Shown here one piece after another: positions 1 through 5,617 of a stretch of 5,617 nucleotides of DNA. The DNA comes from Gallionellaceae bacterium (GTDB lineage Bacteria > Pseudomonadota > Gammaproteobacteria > Burkholderiales > Gallionellaceae), in contig JAKFXW010000244.1 in the NCBI GenBank assembly GCA_021731185.1, positions 1 through 5,617 of the forward strand, written 5' to 3'. Numbering within the stretch: the first letter of the stretch is position 1; every line of letters starts with the position of its first letter. The notes beneath the pieces are model-generated. The model saw nothing but the letters and a program-made list of their open reading frames with translations, was not told the DNA's origin and ran no database searches. A program made the translations under genes and the position numbers.

Positions 1-3000
1 GATGCAATCTGTGCAACATTAAATGAATTAAGTGTTGGCGGATTACGCGGTGATGTGTTGGTGTTTTTACCAGGTGAGCGCGAGATCCGCGAGACAGCCG
101 AAGCATTACGTAAAATGCCGCACGGCAAGCATGGCACGCTGGAAATTCTACCGTTGTTTTCGCGCCTGTCGGTGGCCGAGCAGGATCGAATTTTCAAGCC
201 CTCATTCGGTGTGCGTCGTGTGGTGCTGGCGACTAATGTGGCAGAAACTTCGCTCACCGTGCCAGGCATCGCTTATGTAATTGACAGCGGATTAGCACGC
301 ATTAACCGCTACAGCATCCGGCAAAAAGTCGAACAATTGCGCGTCGAAAAAATCTCCCGCGCAGCAGCGAATCAGCGAGCAGGGCGTTGCGGTCGGGTGA
401 TGAGCGGCATCTGCGTGCGTTTATATGATGAGGCTGATTTTTTGATGCGTGCGGAATACACCGACGCTGAAATTTTTCGCGTGTCATTAGCCACGGTTAT
501 TTTACGTATGAGCGCGCTCAATTTAGGCAGCGTGGATAAATTCCCGTTTATCGAAGCACCCAGTGCGCGCTCGATTGCCGACGGCTATCAATTATTGACC
601 GAGTTAGGGGCAATCAAAGAGCAGCATTCGGTCGCGCCTAATGAGCACGAGGGTCGCCAAACACATCAACTCACTGCGCTAGGGTATGAATTAGCGAAAT
701 TGCCGCTGGATCCAAAAATTGCACGCCTGCTGTTGGCGGGTCGGCAATTTAATTGCTTGCAGGAAATTCTGATTATCGCCAGCGCGCTGTCGTTACAAGA
801 TCCGCGTGACCGCCCCACAGAACGTCGCGAGGCAGCGGATGCAGCACATCAGAGATTTAATGATGAGCGTTCGGATTTTTTATCCTACATAAAATTATGG
901 GCGTGGTTTCAGGAAGCGATCAAACATAAAAAAAGTAATCGTTTGTGGGCGCAGGAATGTCATGCAAATTTTTTGTCCGCACTGCGTTTGCGTGAATGGC
1001 ACGATTTGTATCAGCAACTGCACGCGCAAATGGTGGAAATGGACTTGCGCTTAAATGAAGTACCAGCCACGTATGTGGAGATACACAAGGCGTTGTTGTG
1101 CGGGTTACTGGGCAATATCGGTTGCAAGGGAGTGGATCGCGAGGCGTATTATTTGGGTGCGCGCGAGATAAAATTTCACATTGTGGCCAACTCCGTGCTA
1201 TCCAAAAAGGGCGGCAAGTGGGTGGTGGCCGCCGAGTTAGTGGAGACGACCAAGTTGTATGCACGCTGTGTGGCGCGCATCGAGCCGGAGTGGCTGGAGG
1301 AAGTTGGCGCGCATTTAATCAAGCGACATTATTTCGATCCGCACTGGGAGAAAAAAGCCGCACAAGTGGTGGCGTTTGAGCGCAGCACCTTATATGGCTT
1401 GCTCATCCATCCCAAAAAGCGCGTGCATTTCGGGCCGATGAATGCGGCTGAAGCACGCGCCATATTTATTCGGCAGGCGCTGGTGGCCGGTGAATTTCAT
1501 ACCACCGCTGCATTTTTTGCTCACAACCAAAAGCTCATCCATGACATCGAAGCACTGGAACACAAAGCGCGTCGCCCGGATGTGCTGGTTGATGAAGAAT
1601 TAATTTTTGCATTTTACGACAGCCGCATTCCCGCGCAATTTTCTGGTCATCCTATTCACAATGGCGCAACCTTTGAGGCATGGCGCAAAGAGGCGGAACG
1701 TGCCGATCCGCGTTTGTTGTTTTTACAGCGCGATGATTTAATGCGGCATGAAGCGGCGGGCATTACCACCGATCAATTCCCGCCGCAGATACTAATGAAC
1801 CATGTCAGTTTCTCGCTGGCCTATCATTTTGCGCCAGGCAAAAGTGATGATGGCGTGACCTTGAGCGTGCCGCTGGCATTGTTGAATCAAGTGTCTGCGC
1901 CGCACTGCGAATATTTAGTGCCGGGCTTACTGGCAGAAAAAGTTACGCAGTTGGTGAAAACCTTGCCGCAAAAATTGCGTCGCCATCTCGTGCCCGTGCC
2001 TGAATTTTCCGCGCAATTTTGCTGTGCAGTCGCGCCATCCGACACTCCGTTACTGCAAGCATTAACCAAATATATACGCAGCCTGAATCAACTCGATGTG
2101 CCACCAGATGCGTTTCGCATGGAGCAATTGCCAGTCCATTTGCTGATGAATTTTCATGTGATGGATGAACATGGGCGGCAACTCGGTATATCGCGTAACC
2201 TTTTGCAATTGCGCGAGCAGCTAACACCAAAACTGGCTCCATTGCTGGTGAAGGAGGCGTCTGCTGCGGCAACAACATACTTTACCAGCTGGAGTTTTTC
2301 GGAGTTTCAGGAAACCTCGCAGATCCAACGCGCCGGGCAAACGGTCACCGTGTTTAATGCGCTAGTTGATAAAGGGATGGGGGTTGATAATGGCGCAGGG
2401 GTATCGCTGTGTGTGTTTGATACACAGGCGGAGGCCAAGGCTGCACACCGTGTTGGCTTGCGTCGCCTGTTCATGTTGGCCTTGAAGGAGCAGGTTAAAT
2501 ATCTGGAGAAAAACATCCCCAGCGCATTGGCAATGAAATTTATTTCATTGGGTAGTCAACAGGATTTGCAAAATCAAATTTTGTCCGTCACATTCGAGCG
2601 CTGTTGTTTGAGCGAGCCGTGGCCGCGTAATGAAGCTGAATTTGGTACACGTTGCACGGTGGCTAAGAACCGTTTAAATTTAGTCGCGCAGGAAATTGCC
2701 CGTTTGGTGGATGCCATTCTAAATGAGTATCAGCAGGTGCAAAAAAATCTGGCCGCTGCCAAAATTCACACTCAGATCGTGCAAGATATACGTGAGCAAT
2801 GTGCCTGGTTACTGCGTAAAGAATTTATTGCGCGCACAGCTTACGAGCATTTGCAGCACATGCCGCGTTATCTGAAAGCAATTAATGTGCGTCTGGATAA
2901 ATTACGTGCAGACTCGATACGGGATGCCAAACAATTTGCACAAATGCAGATTTTGTTGCAAGCGTGGCAGCGCAAGGCAGCGGCACAAAAAATCAGCGGC

Positions 3001-3126
3001 GATGAGCGCTGGGAAGGTTTTGGCTGGCTGCTTCAGGAATTAAGGGTATCGCTCTTCGCGCAGGAACTAAAAACTGCCACTATCATTTCCGTAAAAAGGC
3101 TGGAGAAACTATGGCTGACTTATTAG
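1..3126 (+). CDS. hrpA: ATP-dependent RNA helicase HrpA, DEAH-box type (5' end missing)
   Basis: The frame is open from base 1 through 1,041 codons to a TAG stop, so the window starts inside the gene. The apparent GTG start at base 55 is an internal valine. About 260 residues, including the Walker A and DEAH motifs, should lie upstream, judging from the roughly 1,300-residue Escherichia coli protein. Visible parts, numbered from base 1: helicase motif IV (VLVFLPGERE, residues 19-28), motif V (LATNVAETSLTVPG, 76-89) and motif VI (QRAGRCGR, 125-132, with the arginine finger). These are followed by a helicase-associated HA2 region (about 190-310), an OB-fold region (about 363-468, with GARE and AAELVETTKLYAR) and a DUF3418 tail to the end (YDSRIP near 539, EYLVPGLLAEKV near 637, and the family-typical ending SLFAQELKT and KRLEKLW). 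HrpA unwinds RNA using ATP in the cytoplasm; in E. coli it has been linked to mRNA processing and to rescue of stalled or collided ribosomes. No frameshift is seen. Family assignment is very secure. Confidence 0.97.
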   Translation, partial: DAICATLNELSVGGLRGDVLVFLPGEREIRETAEALRKMPHGKHGTLEILPLFSRLSVAEQDRIFKPSFGVRRVVLATNVAETSLTVPGIAYVIDSGLARINRYSIRQKVEQLRVEKISRAAANQRAGRCGRVMSGICVRLYDEADFLMRAEYTDAEIFRVSLATVILRMSALNLGSVDKFPFIEAPSARSIADGYQLLTELGAIKEQHSVAPNEHEGRQTHQLTALGYELAKLPLDPKIARLLLAGRQFNCLQEILIIASALSLQDPRDRPTERREAADAAHQRFNDERSDFLSYIKLWAWFQEAIKHKKSNRLWAQECHANFLSALRLREWHDLYQQLHAQMVEMDLRLNEVPATYVEIHKALLCGLLGNIGCKGVDREAYYLGAREIKFHIVANSVLSKKGGKWVVAAELVETTKLYARCVARIEPEWLEEVGAHLIKRHYFDPHWEKKAAQVVAFERSTLYGLLIHPKKRVHFGPMNAAEARAIFIRQALVAGEFHTTAAFFAHNQKLIHDIEALEHKARRPDVLVDEELIFAFYDSRIPAQFSGHPIHNGATFEAWRKEAERADPRLLFLQRDDLMRHEAAGITTDQFPPQILMNHVSFSLAYHFAPGKSDDGVTLSVPLALLNQVSAPHCEYLVPGLLAEKVTQLVKTLPQKLRRHLVPVPEFSAQFCCAVAPSDTPLLQALTKYIRSLNQLDVPPDAFRMEQLPVHLLMNFHVMDEHGRQLGISRNLLQLREQLTPKLAPLLVKEASAAATTYFTSWSFSEFQETSQIQRAGQTVTVFNALVDKGMGVDNGAGVSLCVFDTQAEAKAAHRVGLRRLFMLALKEQVKYLEKNIPSALAMKFISLGSQQDLQNQILSVTFERCCLSEPWPRNEAEFGTRCTVAKNRLNLVAQEIARLVDAILNEYQQVQKNLAAAKIHTQIVQDIREQCAWLLRKEFIARTAYEHLQHMPRYLKAINVRLDKLRADSIRDAKQFAQMQILLQAWQRKAAAQKISGDERWEGFGWLLQELRVSLFAQELKTATIISVKRLEKLWLTY

Positions 3127-3151
3127 AATGAGATGTTTGGTCAGGTATAAT
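3123..3151 (+). promoter_or_regulatory. Candidate sigma-70 promoter for the small gene and possibly patatin-birA
   Basis: A perfect TATAAT (3146-3151) sits 17 bases downstream of TTAGAA (3123-3128), which matches the -35 consensus TTGACA at four of six positions and overlaps the hrpA stop codon. Transcription would start near 3158, giving a leader of about 37 bases before the ATG at 3195. There is no extended -10 TG. No terminator is visible between hrpA and the next gene, so readthrough from hrpA is also possible. The call rests on consensus match and spacing alone. Confidence 0.45.
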
Positions 3152-3194
3152 TCGTGCCAACGATTGTTCGCTATATTTTTTAATAAGGGTTGAT

Positions 3195-3464
3195 ATGCCA
3201 GATATGAGTTCAGATAAACAGCACAAACAGGAAGCTGGCATGTTGCGTAAGGAGATGGAAATGCTGATAAGAGAGCGCACCAGCCTGCTCAGAGTGGCTG
3301 GTGCGGCGGCTGTATTTGTAGCCAACATGGATAGCGAGGATTTGCCAGTTAAAGCTATTGAGGCGGCCGATATGCTTTCGACCAGCGTGAATAATTTATC
3401 TGAAGAATCATTAAAAGATGCACTGGAAACGGTACATGCCAAGGTGATACGGGATAATGAATAA
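3195..3464 (+). CDS. Small acidic helical protein of unknown function (89 aa)
   Basis: I do not recognise this family with confidence. The ATG at 3195 is preceded by AAGGG (3185-3189) with a 5-base spacer, a good ribosome-binding site; the ATG at residue 4 is too far from it (14 bases) to be preferred. The protein begins with a polar tail (residues 1-14), then a charged helix that could form a short coiled coil (about 15-33, LRKEMEMLIRERTSLLR). Next comes a small-residue and hydrophobic stretch (34-44, VAGAAAVFVAN), and two more likely helices (about 50-68 and 70-85) separated by an LSEESLKDAL turn. It has no cysteine, signal peptide, true membrane span or catalytic motif. I count 17 acidic and 11 basic residues. 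It lies 68 bases after hrpA and 45 bases before the patatin gene, on the same strand, so it may be cotranscribed with the latter. It could be a protein-protein adaptor or regulator, but nothing in the sequence assigns a role. A longer antisense reading frame overlaps it but has no ribosome-binding support. Confidence 0.8.
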   Translation: MPDMSSDKQHKQEAGMLRKEMEMLIRERTSLLRVAGAAAVFVANMDSEDLPVKAIEAADMLSTSVNNLSEESLKDALETVHAKVIRDNE

Positions 3465-3509
3465 AATTATACTGACCAAGGTATAAGTCACTGAACGAGG
3501 CTAGCCGTA

Positions 3510-4697
3510 ATGACCGTACCGCAAAAATTGGGCTTGATTTTAACTGGAGGTGGCGCTCGCGCTGCCTATCAAGTCGGCGTATTAAAAGCCATGGCCGAGT
3601 TTTTACCGCGCCACGCGACAAACCCGTTCCCTGTGATATGCGGCACCTCGGCAGGCTCGCTGAATGCGATAACCCTGGCTATAAATGCCGACAGCTTCCA
3701 CAAAGGCGTGCAGTACCTCATGAGCATCTGGCGCAGCTCGCACACCAACCAAATTTACCGAACAGATTGGCCTGGCGTGTTGAAAAACACAATGTTGTGG
3801 TTGGCTGGGATTATTTTCAGCGGCATTGGCCGCAGCAGGTTTAGCCGCGTTTCAATGCTGGATAATTCACCCTTAGTCAAACTTCTGCGCGATAGATTAC
3901 CCGTGGGCAAGCTGCAAGAACACATCGCTGGCGGGCTAATACATGCCTTGAGCGTCACCGCATCCGGCTACACTTCGGGGCATTCGGTGACGTTTTATCA
4001 AGGGGTGAAGAGCATACGCCCTTGGGTGCGCGCCCGGCGTATTGGCATTCCAACCCGCATCGACACCCGGCACTTATTAGCCTCGTCGGCAATCCCATTT
4101 GTATTTCCCGCTGTACGCATTAACCGCGAATATTTCGGTGATGGCTCCATGCGTCAAATCGCGCCAATTAGTGCGGCATTGCATTTAGGAGCAACCCACG
4201 TATTAATTATCGGGGCCGGTCAAGGCAAGAATACAAGCCCTAAACGCTCGAACACGGTGAGTTATCCTTCGATGGCGCAAATTGCTGGTCATGTGATGAA
4301 CAGCATTTTCCTTGATAGTCTGGAAGTGGACATCGAACGCTTGCACCGCATCAATCGCACCGTTGCTCATTTATCCGAAGAGGCGCAGAAGGCATCCGGC
4401 ATGCATCATGTGGACGTGCTGGTGATCGAGCCGAGTGAGTCTATCGATAAAATTGCTGAACGTTTTGCCAAAAATTTGCCACGGCCGATTCGTTTTTTGC
4501 TGCGCTTCGTCGGTGCGATGCGGGAGAGCGGCGCGAATTTAGTCAGCTATTTATTATTTGAACAAAATTTCTGCAACGCAATGATCGAGCTTGGGTATCA
4601 GGACGCGCTCAGCCGTAAAGATGAAATTCTGGCTTTTATCCAACACACCGGAGAATCCACCGTACCTGCCAAGGCAGGAGACAAGCACTTTGTCTAA
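3510..4697 (+). CDS. Patatin-like phospholipase family protein (RssA/COG1752 type)
   Basis: This is a 395-residue predicted acyl hydrolase that would cleave acyl ester bonds of phospholipids or other lipids with a Ser-Asp dyad. The oxyanion-hole glycine loop is GGGARAAYQVGVL (residues 13-25). The nucleophile elbow is GTSAG (45-49, bases 3642-3656) with catalytic Ser47. The family block ASSAIPFVFPAV (191-202) precedes the catalytic Asp211 in a DGS motif (base 4140); DGG or DGA is more usual at this place. There is no signal peptide or outer-membrane beta-barrel domain, so it is probably cytoplasmic. A hydrophobic stretch at about 95-106 (MLWLAGIIFSGI) could associate with membranes. The C-terminal part (about 255-380) is helical, with a basic and hydrophobic patch (LPRPIRFLLRFVGAM, 323-337). 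The ATG at 3510 is chosen because GAGG (3497-3500) lies 9 bases upstream and the glycine loop begins at once. The stop abuts the birA start, suggesting a shared transcript. The true substrate cannot be told from sequence. Confidence 0.93.
   Translation: MTVPQKLGLILTGGGARAAYQVGVLKAMAEFLPRHATNPFPVICGTSAGSLNAITLAINADSFHKGVQYLMSIWRSSHTNQIYRTDWPGVLKNTMLWLAGIIFSGIGRSRFSRVSMLDNSPLVKLLRDRLPVGKLQEHIAGGLIHALSVTASGYTSGHSVTFYQGVKSIRPWVRARRIGIPTRIDTRHLLASSAIPFVFPAVRINREYFGDGSMRQIAPISAALHLGATHVLIIGAGQGKNTSPKRSNTVSYPSMAQIAGHVMNSIFLDSLEVDIERLHRINRTVAHLSEEAQKASGMHHVDVLVIEPSESIDKIAERFAKNLPRPIRFLLRFVGAMRESGANLVSYLLFEQNFCNAMIELGYQDALSRKDEILAFIQHTGESTVPAKAGDKHFV
4665..4694 (+). promoter_or_regulatory. Two adjacent hairpins and a displaced Shine-Dalgarno before birA
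   Basis: Two inverted repeats lie end to end in the last codons of the patatin gene. The first is CCTGC-CAAG-GCAGG (4665-4678) and the second GACAA-GCACT-TTGTC (4680-4694), directly followed by TAA and the birA ATG. The only strong Shine-Dalgarno-like sequence, AGGAG (4676-4680), overlaps the 3' arm of the first hairpin and lies 17 bases from the ATG, too far for normal use. Two readings are possible. A ribosome finishing the patatin gene could melt both hairpins and restart at the adjacent ATG; or the second hairpin could fold and bring AGGAG closer to the start. Neither is a terminator, since no T-run follows. The stems are short, so chance occurrence is possible. Confidence 0.35.
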
Positions 4698-5617
4698 ATG
4701 AAATATCAAATTAGTTCGCACAGCAGCGTAAGTCCCCTTACGTTTACTGTGCTGCGCTTGCTGGTGGACGGCCAATTTCATTCCGGCGAAATATTGGCAC
4801 AACGATTGGGAATATCGCGCGCCAGCGTGAACAATGCGCTGAGTGAGGTCGACCAACTGGGGCTGGTTTTATACAGCGTGCGCGGTAAAGGGTATTGCTT
4901 GCCGAACCCGCCGCAATGGTTGCGCGCTGACATTGTGCAGCACTGCTTGAAGCAACAAGCAGGTGAAAAAACTGCCTCCCCAATGCAAATTGAAATATTC
5001 GACAACATTCCATCGACTAATACACTCTTACTGCAACGCGCCATGCAGGGTGCGCCCAGCGGCAGTGTAATCGCTGCAGAATGGCAAGATAGCGGACGCG
5101 GAAGGCTGGGGCGCAAGTGGTATTCAGGGCTAGGCAATGCACTCACCTTTTCTTTGTTGTGGCGTTTTGAATGCGGTTTATCGGGCTTGTCTGGATTGAG
5201 TTTGGCGATAGGGGTGGCACTTATTCGTGCCCTGCATAAATGTGGTGCTTATGGGGTGCAACTCAAATGGCCGAATGATGTTTTATCAAAATCAAATGAT
5301 GGATTATCAAAAACAGCCAAGTTAGGCGGAGTCTTGTTGGAGGCGCAAGGTGACATGCTGGGACCCAGTGCAGTGGTAATTGGTATCGGCATAAATATTA
5401 CTGCCCCGAAATTTTTTTTGGCGCAAATCGAGCAACCTGTTACTGGCTTGGTCGATTTAGTCGAGCAGATACCGGAGCGCAACTTCCTGCTGGCAGCGTT
5501 GTTGGCAGAATTGGAAATGGTATTACAGCAATTTGCTACACAAGGCTTTGTCGCATTTCACAAGGAATGGGAAAGGTATCATGCCTTGCAGGGACAGAAG
5601 GTTACTCTGTCTGCGCC
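4698..5617 (+). CDS. birA: Bifunctional biotin-protein ligase and biotin operon repressor BirA (3' end missing)
   Basis: The frame is open from the ATG at 4698 to the window edge (306 complete codons). E. coli BirA has 321 residues, so only a short C-terminal part should be missing. The enzyme makes biotinyl-5'-AMP from biotin and ATP and transfers biotin to the AccB carrier of acetyl-CoA carboxylase. The same protein can repress biotin synthesis genes. An N-terminal winged helix-turn-helix (about 15-68) closely resembles that of E. coli: GQFHSGEILAQRLGISRASV (25-44), then the wing VRGKGYCLP (61-69). The catalytic domain shows STN (106-108), the biotin and adenylate loop GRGRLGRKW (133-141), KWPND (190-194), KLGGVLLE (208-215) and GIGINI (229-234). 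The C-terminal SH3-like domain starts near HALQGQKVTL (295-304). The start is fixed because the preceding in-frame codon is the patatin TAA stop and the N-terminus aligns well. Oddities are a 7-residue tandem duplication after KWPND and hairpins around the start. Its operator sites are not visible here. Confidence 0.97.
   Translation, partial: MKYQISSHSSVSPLTFTVLRLLVDGQFHSGEILAQRLGISRASVNNALSEVDQLGLVLYSVRGKGYCLPNPPQWLRADIVQHCLKQQAGEKTASPMQIEIFDNIPSTNTLLLQRAMQGAPSGSVIAAEWQDSGRGRLGRKWYSGLGNALTFSLLWRFECGLSGLSGLSLAIGVALIRALHKCGAYGVQLKWPNDVLSKSNDGLSKTAKLGGVLLEAQGDMLGPSAVVIGIGINITAPKFFLAQIEQPVTGLVDLVEQIPERNFLLAALLAELEMVLQQFATQGFVAFHKEWERYHALQGQKVTLSA
4718..4752 (+). repeat. Imperfect hairpin within the first codons of birA
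   Basis: The inner arms CGTAAG (4727-4732) and CTTACG (4737-4742) enclose a TCCC loop. They extend by one A-T and one G-T pair; after a small internal mismatch, GCACAG (4718-4723) pairs with CTGTGC (4747-4752). That gives about 14 base pairs, starting 20 bases after the birA start codon. In mRNA this could slow initiation or early elongation, or shield the transcript. It overlaps coding sequence for the residues just before the first helix of the DNA-binding domain, a position that tolerates sequence change. It may simply be fortuitous. Confidence 0.4.
5274..5315 (+). repeat. In-frame tandem duplication of 21 bases inside birA
   Basis: Bases 5274-5294 and 5295-5315 are two adjacent 21-base units identical at 18 positions. 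They encode NDVLSKS and NDGLSKT (residues 193-199 and 200-206). The first unit supplies the ND of the conserved KWPND motif. By recalled alignment, E. coli BirA has six residues between KWPND and the next conserved lysine, whereas this protein has thirteen, a difference of exactly one repeat unit. The reading frame is kept, and the following KLGGVLLE strand is intact, so the enzyme is probably active with a longer surface loop. Confidence 0.8.

Noticed and set aside
55..3126. GTG at base 55 as the true start of the helicase gene
   Set aside because: The frame is open to base 1 and the codons before 55 continue the family sequence leading into motif IV. A start here would remove the ATP-binding motifs, so this is an internal valine of a gene cut by the window edge.
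3160..3183. Rho-independent terminator after hrpA
   Set aside because: A run of six T residues (3176-3181) is present, but no GC-rich hairpin precedes it.
3083..3442. Antisense frame of 119 codons opposite the small gene and the hrpA end
   Set aside because: It is longer than the sense gene, but it is very rich in serine, leucine and alanine, as antisense frames often are. It overlaps the conserved end of hrpA and I see no recognisable domain.
3466..3494. Minus-strand promoter from the reverse complement TATAAT at 3466-3471
   Set aside because: No acceptable -35 lies at the right distance on that strand, and no credible minus-strand gene follows.
4718..4752. The inverted repeat in early birA as a BirA operator (biotin box)
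   Set aside because: The biotin-box consensus has arms TTGTAAACC and GGTTTACAA separated by about 14-15 bases. Here the arms CGTAAG and CTTACG have a 4-base spacer and do not match at the outer positions, and the site lies inside a coding region.
4778..5146. Antisense frame of 122 codons opposite birA
   Set aside because: The opposite strand encodes unmistakable BirA motifs over the whole interval, and the antisense product is a cysteine- and serine-rich sequence with no recognisable domain.
5175..5208. Triple Gly-Leu-Ser repeat in BirA (residues 160-168) as a recent duplication
   Set aside because: The three units use different codons, and the last matches the GLSL of E. coli BirA, so the pattern is likely ordinary helix-cap composition rather than a DNA repeat.

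Overview
This 5,617-base window carries four genes, all on the + strand and closely packed: the 3' four-fifths of hrpA (a DEAH-box RNA helicase), a small helical protein of unknown function, a patatin-like phospholipase, and birA (biotin-protein ligase with a biotin-repressor DNA-binding domain), which runs off the right edge. The base composition is near 50% GC by eye. Together with the long HrpA form carrying the DUF3418 tail and the full-length bifunctional BirA, this points to a proteobacterium. A betaproteobacterium of the Nitrosomonadales type is my best guess, from protein style only. This is ordinary chromosomal sequence; I see no transposase, phage gene, CRISPR array, tRNA or rRNA.

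Layout: bases 1-3126 are hrpA, entered upstream of helicase motif IV, so the Walker A and DEAH motifs lie outside the window. Bases 3127-3194 are a short gap with a candidate sigma-70 promoter whose -35 overlaps the hrpA stop codon. Bases 3195-3464 encode an 89-residue acidic protein with a good ribosome-binding site. A 45-base gap leads to the patatin gene at 3510-4697. Its TAA stop is followed immediately, with no spacer and in the same frame, by the ATG of birA (4698 to the end, at least 306 codons).

How they may work together: the last three genes look like one transcription unit. BirA attaches biotin to the carrier subunit of acetyl-CoA carboxylase, the entry point of fatty acid synthesis, while patatin enzymes cleave acyl esters from lipids. 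A shared lipid theme is therefore possible but inferred. HrpA acts on RNA and has no evident link to the others.

The most notable sequence-level signals are: a cluster of three small inverted repeats around the birA start that could set its translation; an in-frame tandem duplication of 21 bases next to the conserved KWPND motif of BirA; and the uncharacterised small gene between hrpA and the phospholipase. I found no convincing evidence of a wholly new system.
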